DNA of 64,000 bases from Streptococcus ilei (GTDB taxonomy: Bacteria > Bacillota > Bacilli > Lactobacillales > Streptococcaceae). The position numbers were made by a program, and so were the translations under genes. The DNA lies in assembly GCF_000479335.1 (NCBI RefSeq), contig NC_022584.1, positions 930,001-994,000 on the forward strand, written 5' to 3'. Positions 24,749-34,680 of the stretch are shown in pieces (position 1 is the stretch's first letter; every line of letters starts with the position of its first letter). The notes beneath the pieces were generated by a model that made no database searches, was not told the origin of the DNA, and was given only the letters and a program-made list of their open reading frames with translations.

Positions 24749-25313
24749 TTTGAGATTGCTCCGCACGGTAGTCCCATCGATCATCTTCGCTAATCACTTG
24801 GAAAAGGCTAGTTTCTGCCTTCCGTTTAATCTTCTGATAAGCGAGACGAACACCATCAATTGGTACCTTCCCACAGTAATGGAAGCCTAACTTCTCTAAA
24901 AGATGCTGCATGACCTTGTTGTCAGGATGGGTATCACAGCGAAAGTCTGGACCTTTCTCTCCTTCGATCAAACCTTGAAGGAAAGTTTGGGCTACGCCTC
25001 GACCTGCGGCTTCTTTGGCAACAGCGACTCGGTGGAAACTGATATAGAGATAGTTATCATGTTCCCATTTTCCATCATAAATGTCATTATAGGCAGCTTC
25101 ATTTCCCTTGTGGAGAGCGGCATAGGCCACGACTTCTTGATTTTCTACAGCCACATAACCACGGCTCTCTAGGATATCCTCAAAAATAATTTCTTGATCC
25201 GGATAACCATCCTGCCATTGGTCCACTCCAGCTGCGGCTAAACTGTCCTTACCATCTTGAATGATTTCCATAATCCGATTGATTTCATTGGGATAGGCCA
25301 TTCTAATTTCCAT
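24741..25313 (-). CDS. GNAT family N-acetyltransferase
   Basis: A 190-residue acetyltransferase of unknown substrate. GNAT motif A is visible as FHRVAVAKEAAGRGVAQTFLQGLIEGEKG, with a Asp/Gly-rich N-terminus MEIRMAYPNEINRIMEII and the end LLEKLGFHYCGKV. I begin at ATG 25313 with an AAAGGAG site; it overlaps the rsmI stop by 11 bases, an operon arrangement. The longer frame to 25388 lies within rsmI. Confidence 0.85.
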   Translation of the reverse strand: MEIRMAYPNEINRIMEIIQDGKDSLAAAGVDQWQDGYPDQEIIFEDILESRGYVAVENQEVVAYAALHKGNEAAYNDIYDGKWEHDNYLYISFHRVAVAKEAAGRGVAQTFLQGLIEGEKGPDFRCDTHPDNKVMQHLLEKLGFHYCGKVPIDGVRLAYQKIKRKAETSLFQVISEDDRWDYRAEQSQND

Positions 25314-26187
25314 CAGCTTCTCCTTTTTCTTCCTCTTGGTGGTAACGGGCATAAAGATCACTCTTTTGTAGCCCAAATTGTTTGGCAACCTGTTTGATTG
25401 CCTGGTTCTTTTTTATGCCAGACTGGACCAGAAGATCAATCTCTTGGATCAAATCCACTTCTTCTAGATTAGCTTCCTGCTCACTGGCCCCCTCCACAAT
25501 CAAGAGACACTCTCCCTTCAGGGGATTTTCCTCTAGGTAAGCTACTAACTCCGCAATGGTCCCTCGCGTGTACTCTTCATAGATCTTGGTCAGTTCTCGG
25601 ACTAGCACAACTGGACGGTCCCCATAAACTGCCAGCATATTTTGAAGCGTCGCACGTACCCGGTGCGGTGACTCATAAAAGATTTGGGTCTCAGGATAGT
25701 CTCGTTTCTCTTGGAAAAAAGCCTTTTGCTGCCCTTCCTTTCGCGGGAGAAATCCATAAAAGATATGAGGCTGGGGAGCCAATCCACTCGCAATTAGACC
25801 CGTAATACCGGCGCTCGGACCAGGAACCGCCACAACGGGAATTTCTCGCTCAATGGCTGCCTTGACTAAGTCATGACCTGGATCCGAAATACTTGGCAAT
25901 CCAGCATCCGATACCTGAGCCACATTCTTTCCAGATTCCAAATGAGCTAGTAAATCAGGAATTTTCTCCATAGCATTATGCTCATGAAAGCTGATTTGTG
26001 GCGTCCTAATCTCAAAATGCTTGAGCAAGAGTCCTGTATTGCGTGTATCTTCCGCAGCGATCAGATCTACCTCTTTTAAGGTTTGGATCATACGATAGCT
26101 CATGTCGTCCCGATTGCCAATCGGAGTCGGCACCAAAAAGAGGGTTCCTGTCTCTCTTTGGTCTTTAAAACTTCGTTGAATCTGCAT
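25303..26187 (-). CDS. rsmI: 16S rRNA (cytidine(1402)-2'-O)-methyltransferase
   Basis: A 294-residue tetrapyrrole-methylase-fold enzyme that methylates C1402 at the ribosomal P site. Motifs: FLVPTPIGNRDDMSYRMIQTL near the start, AAEDTRNTGLLLKHF, SDAGLPSISDPGHDLVKAA, and VPGPSAGITGLIASGL. A C-terminal extension of about 60 residues looks like a winged-helix segment (LQEIDLLVQSGIKKNQAIKQVA). It lies after yabA by 2 bases. Confidence 0.95.
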   Translation of the reverse strand: MQIQRSFKDQRETGTLFLVPTPIGNRDDMSYRMIQTLKEVDLIAAEDTRNTGLLLKHFEIRTPQISFHEHNAMEKIPDLLAHLESGKNVAQVSDAGLPSISDPGHDLVKAAIEREIPVVAVPGPSAGITGLIASGLAPQPHIFYGFLPRKEGQQKAFFQEKRDYPETQIFYESPHRVRATLQNMLAVYGDRPVVLVRELTKIYEEYTRGTIAELVAYLEENPLKGECLLIVEGASEQEANLEEVDLIQEIDLLVQSGIKKNQAIKQVAKQFGLQKSDLYARYHQEEEKGEADGN

Positions 26188-26189
26188 AC

Positions 26190-26510
26190 TTACTCCCTAA
26201 ATAACAATTCATCACAGAAAATACACTCTTCATCGTTTTCACGGCGTTGACCATAGGAATCTGTACAAACATGAAATCCGTCATTGTAAATTCTTTGCAA
26301 ATTTTCACGACCGTTTCGATGGAATTTAGGAGAGCTGGTTTTCTCCACTTCTCCTAACCGTTCTCTCAATTTATCATTTTCAAGACGGAGAGCAGTGTTT
26401 TCCTCGACAATGAGTTTGAGATTTTTCTTAATGGCTTCAACCTCTGCTAATGTAACCAGCAATTCCTGGGAGAAGCCATCCAAAGCATCAAATAATTCTT
26501 TTTTATTCAT
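26190..26510 (-). CDS. yabA: DNA replication initiation control protein YabA
   Basis: A 106-residue regulator that binds DnaA and DnaN to limit initiation. The N-terminal half is a leucine-zipper coiled coil ([35 protein letters not shown]), and the C-terminus holds a zinc cluster ([12 protein letters not shown] ... CIFCDELL) with a His and three Cys. The gene lies between holB and rsmI, the usual Firmicute order. Confidence 0.95.
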   Translation of the reverse strand: MNKKELFDALDGFSQELLVTLAEVEAIKKNLKLIVEENTALRLENDKLRERLGEVEKTSSPKFHRNGRENLQRIYNDGFHVCTDSYGQRRENDEECIFCDELLFRE

Positions 26511-26514
26511 CTCT

Positions 26515-27414
26515 TTACCTTCTATTTTTCAACTGCAGGACCATAAACTCAAGAGCATTTTGAAAACTCACATTACGTTCCCACATCTGTTTGGCTAAGA
26601 CTAATTTTTCTAGATAGTCTCTTCCTAGGGACAGACTGATGGAGCGTGCAAAGAACACTTCCATCAAGCGAAAGGCTTGGGCCTGCTTTTCTTTATCATC
26701 CGTCTCTTGGACCAAGCGAGAGACCAACAAGTAAACATGCGGATCTGCTTTTAGACAAGCTGTGACGAAACGCTCACACTCCCTCGCCAGATCGAAAAAG
26801 GATGTATTCTGGGCGAGACTTTGGGCCTCATGAAAACCTTGGCTAAAGTTGGCTAACAGATCTGCTTGTTGAAGCAACAAACCTTCCTGAAGGAGATACT
26901 CTTTTAGGAAATCTTGGTTTTTCGGGAAATGAACCTGCTGCGCCCGACTTTTAATAGTCGGGAGAACCAACTGCTCATCTGCTGTCAGCAGAAAGATATG
27001 TACTTCACTCTGAGGTTCTTCAATCACTTTTAGGAGAGAATTGGCCGCATTGACGTGCATCCGGTCTGCATCGCAAATGATAAAGACTTGCTTAGATCCT
27101 TCATAGCCTGACTGAGAAAAATTCTGGATCAAGTCTCGGATCCGATCTGTCTTAATGATGTGATTGACCGGTCGTACAACTGTTACATCTGAGAATTCAT
27201 CCTCTTCAATCAAGCGACAAGCCCGACAAGTCCCACAGGGCCAGACACCCTTCTTATCCGTACAAAAAAGACTTTGGGACAAGAGCTGGGCCATCTCAAA
27301 ACTGCCAAAATCACCTGTAAAGAGATAGGCGTGGCTCAATCGTCCCTGTTCTAAAACAGCTTGGAAGCGATCTACTAACTGAGGTTGAAGTTTTTGCACT
27401 TGTTCTAACTTCAT
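26515..27414 (-). CDS. holB: DNA polymerase III subunit delta prime
   Basis: A 299-residue clamp-loader subunit. The position of the P-loop reads GDFGSFEM, not GxxGxGK, so it is ATPase-inactive, as expected for delta prime. The zinc site [17 protein letters not shown] is intact, and [22 protein letters not shown] corresponds to the sensor-1 SRC-like region. It overlaps tmk by 4 bases (ATGA), indicating coupling. Confidence 0.94.
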   Translation of the reverse strand: MKLEQVQKLQPQLVDRFQAVLEQGRLSHAYLFTGDFGSFEMAQLLSQSLFCTDKKGVWPCGTCRACRLIEEDEFSDVTVVRPVNHIIKTDRIRDLIQNFSQSGYEGSKQVFIICDADRMHVNAANSLLKVIEEPQSEVHIFLLTADEQLVLPTIKSRAQQVHFPKNQDFLKEYLLQEGLLLQQADLLANFSQGFHEAQSLAQNTSFFDLARECERFVTACLKADPHVYLLVSRLVQETDDKEKQAQAFRLMEVFFARSISLSLGRDYLEKLVLAKQMWERNVSFQNALEFMVLQLKNRR

Positions 27415-28049
27415 TCACTGATCTCCAAGACTTCTTTGAGTAGAACCCAAGTATCCTCGACCACCTTGTCAAAACTTTGACTGGCATCAATTTTCACCAC
27501 ACGTTGCGGTTCTTTTTCGAGGATGGCCAGATAGCCTTGACGGACTTTCTGATGAAGACTGAGGCCTTCTAAATCCAAGCGATTGACTTCACGACTAGCA
27601 CTCTTAGCAATTCGAGCCAATCCTTCTTCTACATCAATGTCAAAATAGAAGGTCCGGTTTGGCTTGAGACCATCGGTCGCAAACTGGTTTAACCATTCAA
27701 TATCCGCTACTGCTAATCCACGGCCAAAACCTTGATAAGCTACCGAACTGTCGATAAACCGGTCCATAATGACTAGCTTCCCTGCTTCCAAAGCTGGAAG
27801 GACGCGTTCTGCCAAGTGTTGGCGACGACTGGCGATATAAAGAAGCAATTCTGTCTTAGGATCCATTTCCGTATGGGATGGATCAAGAATAACTTCGCGT
27901 ATTTTTTCTGCTATTCCTACGCCACCTGGTTCCCGCGTGGTAATATAGGCAATCCCTGCCTTTTCCAAGCGTGGTAACAAGGCTTCTAAAACGGAGGATT
28001 TCCCTGCTCCTTCTGGGCCTTCAATTGAAATTAATGTTCCCTGTTTCAT
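27411..28049 (-). CDS. tmk: Thymidylate kinase
   Basis: A 212-residue dTMP kinase that makes dTDP for DNA synthesis. P-loop [10 protein letters not shown], dTMP-binding [33 protein letters not shown], and the lid [17 protein letters not shown]. It heads the tmk-holB-yabA-rsmI operon on the minus strand, which then continues through the GNAT and ogt genes to the ArsC-like gene. Confidence 0.97.
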   Translation of the reverse strand: MKQGTLISIEGPEGAGKSSVLEALLPRLEKAGIAYITTREPGGVGIAEKIREVILDPSHTEMDPKTELLLYIASRRQHLAERVLPALEAGKLVIMDRFIDSSVAYQGFGRGLAVADIEWLNQFATDGLKPNRTFYFDIDVEEGLARIAKSASREVNRLDLEGLSLHQKVRQGYLAILEKEPQRVVKIDASQSFDKVVEDTWVLLKEVLEISE

Positions 28050-28221
28050 TCTCTTATCTTATCTTTCTATACTCATTTCTCTAACATGCATCACTTCTAT
28101 TTATTTTACCAAAAATAGGGGTAAAAATCCTGTCCGAATTCGTGAAAATGGATGAAAATTATTTCCTATTTTTCATTTTTTTTGGTAAAATGTATGGTGA
28201 AAAACGATTAGGAGAACGAGC

Positions 28222-29109
28222 ATGTTTAAGGCAAAAAATATTCTAGCTATTATTTTTGGGGCTGGCATTTTTTCTTTTGGAATCTTCTTTCTAGTAATTC
28301 CATTTCACTTTTATGAAGGAGGGGCTACAGGGATTACCCTGATTACTTACTACCTCTTTAAAATTCCCGTTTCGGTCATGAACTTGGCCATCAATATCCC
28401 CCTCTTTTTTCTGGCTTGGAAATTACTTGGCCTCCGCTCTCTCTACCTGAGTTTGATAGGAACCTTCTCTGTTTCTTCTTGGATGGCTATTTTCGAGATG
28501 ATTCCAGGGAGTCATCATCTCCAGAATGCGATTTACACTGCTTTAGATGGCGATATTCTCCTAGCCTGCATCGGATCAGGGGTTATCCTTGGAACTGGAC
28601 TAGGGATCATCTTCAACGCAGGCGGTACAACAGGTGGAACCGATATCGTCGCTCGTATCTTTAACAAGTATACGACACTTTCTATGGGACGCCTCATGTT
28701 GATTGTGGATGCCATCGTCTTGACAACTGTTTTGATTGTCTTTAAGGACTTCCGAATTGCGGCCTATACCCTCCTCTTTATCCTGATTGACACCGTCGTC
28801 ATTGATATCGTCGGTGAAGGAGGTTTTGCAGGAAAAGGGTTCCTCGTGGTTACTTCCAAACCGGATGAAATTGCTAAACAAATCACGACTGATTTGGGTC
28901 GAGGGGTCACATTCATGAACGGTATGGGCTATTATAGCCAACAAGAAATGAAGATCGTCTACTGCGTCGTCTCTCGGAACGAAATGAAACAAATGAAAGA
29001 TTTGATTAATAAAATTGATCCATTCGCCTTCATTACCATTACAGAAGCCCACGAAATACTGGGAGAAGGATTTACCTTGGATACCAACAAGCAACCCATT
29101 GCTCGCTAA
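28222..29109 (+). CDS. YitT family membrane protein
   Basis: A 295-residue protein with a DUF161-type membrane half (helices in about 1-200, with GGATGITLITYYLF and NAGGTTGGTDIVARI) and a C-terminal soluble DUF2179 half (about 205-290, GFLVVTSKPDEIAKQITTDLGRGVTFMNGMGYYS). YitT proteins are poorly understood. The ATG has AGGAGAAC. It is a single gene, convergent with the CBS-ACT gene. Confidence 0.85.
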   Translation: MFKAKNILAIIFGAGIFSFGIFFLVIPFHFYEGGATGITLITYYLFKIPVSVMNLAINIPLFFLAWKLLGLRSLYLSLIGTFSVSSWMAIFEMIPGSHHLQNAIYTALDGDILLACIGSGVILGTGLGIIFNAGGTTGGTDIVARIFNKYTTLSMGRLMLIVDAIVLTTVLIVFKDFRIAAYTLLFILIDTVVIDIVGEGGFAGKGFLVVTSKPDEIAKQITTDLGRGVTFMNGMGYYSQQEMKIVYCVVSRNEMKQMKDLINKIDPFAFITITEAHEILGEGFTLDTNKQPIAR

Positions 29110-29112
29110 GAC

Positions 29113-29149
29113 AAATAAAGAGCCTGAGAGATTCTCAGGCTCTTTATTT
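29113..29149. terminator. Bidirectional terminator between yitT and the CBS-ACT gene
   Basis: A perfect 17-bp stem AAATAAAGAGCCTGAGA / TCTCAGGCTCTTTATTT with a 3-base loop; A and T flanks allow both directions. Confidence 0.9.
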
Positions 29150-29805
29150 TAGAAGGCTTTTGCAGATGTGCGACTAATTTCGTCCACACGGATACCATTT
29201 TCTTCAAACTTCTTCTTGATGGCTTCAGTATCGGTAATCCCATCAATCTGAACTTCAATGACGACATGATCATCTTTGGTTGGGATATTGACTGTATTGG
29301 CAATATTGTATCCTTCTTCTACAATTAAATGAATGATTTGCTCTAGGACCCCAACCTTGTCTTCTGTCACGAAACGAACCCGCACTCCTTCTTCTCCATA
29401 ACCGGATACTTCAAGGAAGGCACGGAAAACATCACGGTCTGTAATCACACCAGAAACTTGATCATTGTCCACGACTGGAAGAATGCCAACCTTGTTCTTA
29501 TACATGAGGTAGGTCGCGTCTTCTAGGCTAGCAAATTTCGAGACAGTGATTACGTCACGAAGCATGACATCCTTAACTTTGGTTTTGTTGAGTAGGTAAT
29601 TCATTTCAAAAATGGAAAGACTGGTCGCTTTTGATGGACTAGCTTCTGCAATGGTACCTTCTGTCACCAAGCCGACCAATTTGTCATTTTCAATAACTGG
29701 CAAACGGTGCAAACCTTGTTCCCGCATCAAATCTGCCGCATGGGCAATGGTAGTCTCAGGACTAATGTACACTACTTTACGGGTCATAAAATCTTTAACA
29801 GCCAT
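29149..29805 (-). CDS. CBS-CBS-ACT domain protein (AcuB-like)
   Basis: A 218-residue cytoplasmic protein with two CBS motifs (about 5-60 and 75-130, GLHRLPVIENDKLVGLVTEGTI and VGILPVVDNDQVSGVITDRDVF) and a C-terminal ACT domain (about 142-215, VRVRFVTEDKVGVLEQIIHLIVEEGYNI). CBS pairs sense adenosyl nucleotides and ACT domains sense amino acids. Its place next to the liv operon is conserved in streptococci and hints at amino acid sensing. I use the second ATG (29805) with GGAGA 6 bases upstream. Confidence 0.87.
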   Translation of the reverse strand: MAVKDFMTRKVVYISPETTIAHAADLMREQGLHRLPVIENDKLVGLVTEGTIAEASPSKATSLSIFEMNYLLNKTKVKDVMLRDVITVSKFASLEDATYLMYKNKVGILPVVDNDQVSGVITDRDVFRAFLEVSGYGEEGVRVRFVTEDKVGVLEQIIHLIVEEGYNIANTVNIPTKDDHVVIEVQIDGITDTEAIKKKFEENGIRVDEISRTSAKAF

Positions 29806-29970
29806 AATCATTCTCCTATGCTTTTATTAGTTTTATTATACTTGATTTTATGTTTGATTTCAAACGCTTTCAGCAGTTTTCTCTTGTTTTCAAAATTCAG
29901 AATTGCCTAATAATCCTTGCATTCTCCCCATTGAAAACTAGATTTTTCCAATCGAAGCGAAACCATTTTT

Positions 29971-30093
29971 AAAGAGGCTGGGACAAAAGTCCTAGCCTCT
30001 CAATTGTCTTTGGAGTATGGAGCAAGACGCAGTGGTTGAGTGGGACGACGAAATCGAATTCTAACGAATTACCGATTTCTGTCCCACTCCCTT
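29971..30093. repeat. Dispersed intergenic repeat, copy C (internal deletion)
   Basis: Arms AAAGAGGCTGGGACAAAAGT and GGGACGACGAAATCG ... CGATTTCTGTCCCACTCCC are intact and the AGCAAGACGCAGTGGTTGAG centre is present, but the middle of about 55 bases found in copies E and F is missing. Confidence 0.85.
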
Positions 30094-30100
30094 AATCTAT

Positions 30101-30811
30101 TTATCCACCAAGGTAGGCCTTGCGGACTTCTTCTGAGGCTAAGAGTTCTTTTCCTGTTCCGGACAGAACGACTTTCCCTGTTTCCAAAACATAACCGCGG
30201 TCTGCGATGGCAAGAGCCTTGTTGGCATTTTGCTCAATCAAGAGAACGGTTGTACCTTGTTTTTGAATATCTTGGATGATATCAAAGATTTCCTGGATAA
30301 AGATAGGTGCCAATCCCATGGAAGGTTCATCCAGAAGCAAGAGTTTTGGCGTCGACATGAGGGCACGACCCATTGCAAGCATTTGTTGTTCCCCACCAGA
30401 TAGGGTAGCTGCATCTTGGTTCTTCCGTTCTTCCAAACGTGGGAAACGTGAGAAGACCTTCTTCAAGTTCGCTTGATTTTCTTCTCGATCCTTCTTCAAG
30501 AAAGCTCCCATTTCCAAGTTTTCCATAACGGTCAAGCCTGGAAAGACGTGGCGGCCTTCTGGAACTTGAGAGAGCCCAGCAGCTACAATTTTTTGAGCCG
30601 GAACCTTTTGAATCTCCTGACCCAAAAACTCGATTTTCCCAGCACTTGGACGCACCAAACCTGAAATGGTACGAAGAATAGATGTTTTCCCAGCGCCATT
30701 GGCACCGATCAAGGAAACAACTTCCCCTTCATTGACTTCGAAACTGACATCACGGACAGCCTGGATCATGCCATAGTGTACAGAAAGATTTTCAACTTTT
30801 AACATAGACAT
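30101..30811 (-). CDS. livF: Branched-chain amino acid ABC transporter ATPase LivF
   Basis: A 236-residue ATPase. Walker A GANGAGKTS, signature LSGGEQQM, Walker B LLLLDEPSMGLAP, all LivF style (the GLAP ending is diagnostic). It is the last gene of livJHMGF and overlaps livG by one base (TAATG). Confidence 0.95.
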   Translation of the reverse strand: MSMLKVENLSVHYGMIQAVRDVSFEVNEGEVVSLIGANGAGKTSILRTISGLVRPSAGKIEFLGQEIQKVPAQKIVAAGLSQVPEGRHVFPGLTVMENLEMGAFLKKDREENQANLKKVFSRFPRLEERKNQDAATLSGGEQQMLAMGRALMSTPKLLLLDEPSMGLAPIFIQEIFDIIQDIQKQGTTVLLIEQNANKALAIADRGYVLETGKVVLSGTGKELLASEEVRKAYLGG

Positions 30812-31575
30812 TAGGCTTCACCTCCTAGATATGCTTCGATTACACGTTTGTTGGACTTAATTTCATCTGGCGTACCATGGGCAATCAAGCGACCATATTC
30901 CAATACATAAATCCGCTCTGTTACTTCCATGACCAAACTCATATCGTGCTCGATCAGCATGATCGTAATATTAAATTCTTTTTGAATGCGACGGATCAGT
31001 TGGGTTAATTCTGCGGTTTCTTGAGGGTTCATCCCTGCAGCAGGCTCATCCAAGAAGAGGATTTTTGGCTCTGTAGCAAGGGCACGAACGATCTCTAAGT
31101 GACGTTGTTGACCGTAAGCTAAGTTTTTGGCCAAGGTAGCTGCTTCTTTTTCCAAACCAAATATCGCTAACAATTCGAGGGCTTTTGCTTTCAATGCTTC
31201 TTCATTTTTGTAATAGCTTGGCAAACGGAAAAGACTAGCAAAAACATGTGGTTTGTGGTGATTGGCAAAGGCAATCAAGACATTGTCCAAAACACTCAAA
31301 TCTTTAAAGAGACGGATATTTTGGAAGGTCCGTCCAAGACCACCAGCAGCGATTTTATAAGGGGCTTTCCCGTTTAAAAGGTGCCCATCTAAAGTAATGG
31401 TCCCTTCACTTGGCTCATACACTCCTGTTAGGAGGTTGAAGAGGGTTGTTTTACCGGCACCGTTGGGTCCAATCAAACCAACCAATTCCCCTTCATTGAG
31501 TTCCATGGTCACATCCCCAACGGCTGTCAAACCACCAAAGTTTTTTGTTAAATTTTTTACTTCAAGAAGTGCCAT
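30811..31575 (-). CDS. livG: Branched-chain amino acid ABC transporter ATPase LivG
   Basis: A 254-residue ATPase with Walker A GPNGAGKTT, the LivG-type insert between Walker A and signature (PHVFASLFRLPSYYKNEEA), signature LAYGQQRHLEIVRAL and Walker B ILFLDEPAAGMNP. It pairs with LivF under the LivHM channel. Its start overlaps the livM stop (TAATG). Confidence 0.95.
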   Translation of the reverse strand: MALLEVKNLTKNFGGLTAVGDVTMELNEGELVGLIGPNGAGKTTLFNLLTGVYEPSEGTITLDGHLLNGKAPYKIAAGGLGRTFQNIRLFKDLSVLDNVLIAFANHHKPHVFASLFRLPSYYKNEEALKAKALELLAIFGLEKEAATLAKNLAYGQQRHLEIVRALATEPKILFLDEPAAGMNPQETAELTQLIRRIQKEFNITIMLIEHDMSLVMEVTERIYVLEYGRLIAHGTPDEIKSNKRVIEAYLGGEA

Positions 31576-32522
31576 TAGTTAGCCTCCTTTTTTGAGAGTA
31601 GTTTTTTCAAGCTAAATTCCCATGTTCCAAGAAGACCACCTGGGCGGAAGATCATTACGAGAATCAAGGCTAATGAGTAAATGATCATACGGATGCTTGA
31701 GAAGTCTTGAAGCACCATGTTCAAAATCCCCAAGACGATGGCTGCCACAACTGTTCCTGACATCGATCCCAAACCACCGAAAACGACAATGATCAAGACA
31801 TTAATGGTATTGGTGAAAGAGTAATCTTTCGGAACAACAGAACCGATAAAGCCGGCTTGAAGAGATCCAGCAATCGCCGCTGTGATCGCACCAAATACAA
31901 AGGCAATGACTTTAACTTTGGTCGTATTGATCCCAACAGATTCTGCGGCGATTTCATCTTCACGAACAGAAAGGGTAGAACGCCCAATTGGACTGCGTAA
32001 GAAGTTGATGGTAAAAATAGTCGTAATGACAACAAATATGTATACCAATTGCCAGGTTGTAAAAGCTGGTAAACCAAGGATCCCCGCGGCACCATTTGTT
32101 AGAGTACCACCATTGACGATCAAGATCCGGATGATTTCTGAAACCCCAAGTGTTGCAATCGCCAGATAATCTCCTTTCAACCGAAGGGTTGGTACCCCAA
32201 CGATCAAGGCAACGATACCAGCGATCAAGGCTCCTAAAACCATAGCGCCAAAAAAAGCGCCGTAGGTTGGTGATTTAGAACCGAGAATAGCTGCAGAATA
32301 GGCACCAATCGCCATAAATCCAGCGTGTCCGAGCGAGAATTGACCTGAAAAACCAACGATGAGGTTCAAACCAACCGCAAGAATGATATTAATCCCGATT
32401 TGTTCCAAAATTTGGATATAGAAGAGGTTGAGGACACCTGCTGCAACCAAGACTTGGATCAAGGCAAAACCTGCTACCAAAAGACCAAGCCAGACTAAAT
32501 TCACTTTTAAATTTTGTTTCAT
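31575..32522 (-). CDS. livM: Branched-chain amino acid ABC transporter permease LivM
   Basis: A 315-residue membrane protein with about nine hydrophobic helices. The family stretches are NLIVGFSGQFSLGHAGFMAIGAY (about 52-74), IGVPTLRLKGDYLAIATLGVSEI, and the late VVFGGLGSMSGTVVAAIVLG with the ATPase-contact helix. It forms the translocation pore with LivH and is 3 bases after livH. Confidence 0.94.
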   Translation of the reverse strand: MKQNLKVNLVWLGLLVAGFALIQVLVAAGVLNLFYIQILEQIGINIILAVGLNLIVGFSGQFSLGHAGFMAIGAYSAAILGSKSPTYGAFFGAMVLGALIAGIVALIVGVPTLRLKGDYLAIATLGVSEIIRILIVNGGTLTNGAAGILGLPAFTTWQLVYIFVVITTIFTINFLRSPIGRSTLSVREDEIAAESVGINTTKVKVIAFVFGAITAAIAGSLQAGFIGSVVPKDYSFTNTINVLIIVVFGGLGSMSGTVVAAIVLGILNMVLQDFSSIRMIIYSLALILVMIFRPGGLLGTWEFSLKKLLSKKEAN

Positions 32523-32525
32523 GGC

Positions 32526-33395
32526 TTACACCTTCTCTTTCACATTTTTACCGAGGATACCTGCAGGACGGATGAGCAAGATCACAATCAAGATGGCATA
32601 CACAATGGCATCACGGAAATCTGAGAGACCGATCGCTGTAGCGAAGGTTTCCAACAAACCGATGACAAATCCACCTAGAGCCGCACCTGGGATGATTCCG
32701 ATTCCTCCAAGAACGGCTGCGACAAAGGCTTTGATCCCTGGTGTCATCCCCATCAAAGGTTCGATCGAGTTGTAGTACAAACCGATCAAGACACCACCAG
32801 CACCCGCTAAGGCTGATCCCAAAGCAAAGGTAAAGCTGATGGTCCGGTTGACGTTAATCCCCATCAATTGAGCAGCATCGCTATCAACGGAAACGGCACG
32901 CATGGCTTTCCCCATCTTTGTCTTTTGGATAATAAATTGAAGAGCAACCATCAAGAAAATAGACACTCCTAAAATCATCAATTGAATGTTGGAGATTGAA
33001 ATAGGACCAAAGTTGTAACGAACAATTTCAATGACTTGCGGGAAGGAACGGGTATTGGCCCCTACAAAGAAGACCATCCCATATTCGAGCAAGAAGGAAA
33101 CCCCGATGGCTGTGATCAAGGCTGCAATCCGAGTTGAATGACGAAGCGGACGATAAGCCAGGTATTCAATCACAACCCCTAAAATAGCTGTCCCAACCAT
33201 CGCCAGAAGCAAGGCTACAAAGAAGTTAACTTTCAATGAGTTCAATAAGAAATATCCCATAAAGGCACCTACCATGTAGATATCCCCATGGGCAAAGTTG
33301 ATCAATTTGATAATTCCATACACCATGGTATAACCAAGGGCTAAGAGTGCATAGACACTTCCCAAGATTAGACCGTTCACTAATTGCTGGAGCAT
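32526..33395 (-). CDS. livH: Branched-chain amino acid ABC transporter permease LivH
   Basis: A 289-residue membrane protein with the LivH hallmarks GLILGSVYALLALGYTMVYGIIKLINFAHGDIYM near the start and AAVLGGIGIIPGAALGGFVIG near the end. I start at ATG 33395 (MLQQLVNGL), with AAAGGA 8 bases upstream; the frame also opens seven codons earlier. It follows livJ after an attenuator-like hairpin. Confidence 0.94.
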   Translation of the reverse strand: MLQQLVNGLILGSVYALLALGYTMVYGIIKLINFAHGDIYMVGAFMGYFLLNSLKVNFFVALLLAMVGTAILGVVIEYLAYRPLRHSTRIAALITAIGVSFLLEYGMVFFVGANTRSFPQVIEIVRYNFGPISISNIQLMILGVSIFLMVALQFIIQKTKMGKAMRAVSVDSDAAQLMGINVNRTISFTFALGSALAGAGGVLIGLYYNSIEPLMGMTPGIKAFVAAVLGGIGIIPGAALGGFVIGLLETFATAIGLSDFRDAIVYAILIVILLIRPAGILGKNVKEKV

Positions 33396-33414
33396 TTGAA
33401 CCATCCTTTCTAAC

Positions 33415-33454
33415 AATAAAGAGCGAGGCCAGGAATTTTCATTCTCCCAGCCTC
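33415..33454 (-). terminator. Attenuator-like hairpin between livJ and livH
   Basis: Minus strand GAGGCTGGG, loop, CCTGGCCTCGCTCTTT: 9 pairs, two of them G-U, then a short T-run. It lies inside the operon and could raise livJ mRNA above the membrane genes, as is usual for binding-protein transporters. Confidence 0.6.
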
Positions 33455-33476
33455 TTGTACAAACAACAAATGATAA

Positions 33477-34634
33477 TTAAGGTTTAACCGACTCAACTGA
33501 CTCAACTTTACCATCTTTTAAGCCAATCATAAGTGCAGATTTAACCGGATTATGGTCTTTGTCAATAGACATTGTACCAGTAACACCTTCCAAGTCTTTC
33601 AACTTCGCAAGGTTGTCTTTCAATTCAACAGAGTTCTTAGCACCTTTAGATGCTTCTGCAATCATGTAAACTGAATCATATGCCAAAGCCGCAAACATTG
33701 AAGGTTCTTCGTTGTATTTCGCTTTATAAGCTTCTACGAATTTCTTGGCTTTATCAGTCATTTCACCTTCAGTAGAGAATCCAGCTACGTAGTAGATATC
33801 TGTAGCTGCAGCAGGTGTTGCTTGTTCAACGAATTTCGCATCACTAAATCCATCACCACCGATGATTGGTTGTTTGATTCCCATACCACGTGCTTGGTTT
33901 ACGATTTTACCAGTTTCAGTGTAGTACCCTGGAAGAACAATCGCGTCGAAGTCTTTATCTTTGATTTTTGTAAGGGCAGCTTGGAAGTCTGTATCCTTAG
34001 ATTGGAAAGTTTCTGTCGCTACGATTTCACCTTTATAAGATTTCTTAAAGGCTTCAGCAATCCCTTTCGCATAGTCAGATGAGTTATCATAGTAAAGAAC
34101 AACTTTCTTCGCTTTCAAGTTCTCAGTTGTGTATTTTGAAATGATTTGTCCTTGGAAGCTATCGATGAAGGTTGCACGGAAAAGGTAATCTTGACCTTTT
34201 GTCAAATTATCTTGTGTTGCAGATGGGGTTACCAATGGAACACCTGCTTTACCAGCATTCGCAACCGCTGCGGCAGTGGCACCTGAAGTTGCAGGTCCTA
34301 CAAGAGCGTTCACTTTTGATTGAGTGACAAGATTTGTAGTGATTGTAGCTGCTTCAGCTGTTTCAGATTTGTTATCTTTGTCTGTGACAACAATCTTCTT
34401 ACCATCGGCTCCACCATTAGCATTGATTTCATCAACGGCCAATTGAGCACCTTTTTGTTCAGCACTACCATATGCTGCTACTTCACCAGTTTTTTCAAAG
34501 TTAAAACCGATTTTTAGTTCTTTGCCGATTTCGTTACCAGTTGTGTTTGAACCTGAAGTTGAAACTTCACCACAGGCAGCAAGAAGAGCGACACTTGCAA
34601 TTGTTAAAAATGAAAGAGCAAATTTATTCTTCAT
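33477..34634 (-). CDS. livJ: Branched-chain amino acid ABC transporter substrate-binding lipoprotein LivJ
   Basis: A 385-residue lipoprotein: signal MKNKFALSFLTIASVALLAAC with lipobox LAAC (Cys21), then a periplasmic-binding-protein type I fold (LKIGFNFEKTGEVAAYGSAEQKG, VNALVGPATSGATAAA, GDGFSDAKFV, MFAALAYDSVYMIAEA). It captures Leu, Ile and Val outside the membrane. It has its own strong promoter overlapped by a CodY-like box. Confidence 0.95.
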   Translation of the reverse strand: MKNKFALSFLTIASVALLAACGEVSTSGSNTTGNEIGKELKIGFNFEKTGEVAAYGSAEQKGAQLAVDEINANGGADGKKIVVTDKDNKSETAEAATITTNLVTQSKVNALVGPATSGATAAAVANAGKAGVPLVTPSATQDNLTKGQDYLFRATFIDSFQGQIISKYTTENLKAKKVVLYYDNSSDYAKGIAEAFKKSYKGEIVATETFQSKDTDFQAALTKIKDKDFDAIVLPGYYTETGKIVNQARGMGIKQPIIGGDGFSDAKFVEQATPAAATDIYYVAGFSTEGEMTDKAKKFVEAYKAKYNEEPSMFAALAYDSVYMIAEASKGAKNSVELKDNLAKLKDLEGVTGTMSIDKDHNPVKSALMIGLKDGKVESVESVKP

Positions 34635-34680
34635 TTGTAATAATCTCCTTAAATAATTCTTTAAATAAATAGATATTAAG

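Noticed and set aside
33415..33454. Seventh copy of the dispersed repeat in the liv operon
   Set aside because: Only a GAGGCTGGG-like stem is shared; the centre and far arm are absent, so it is treated as a simple attenuator.
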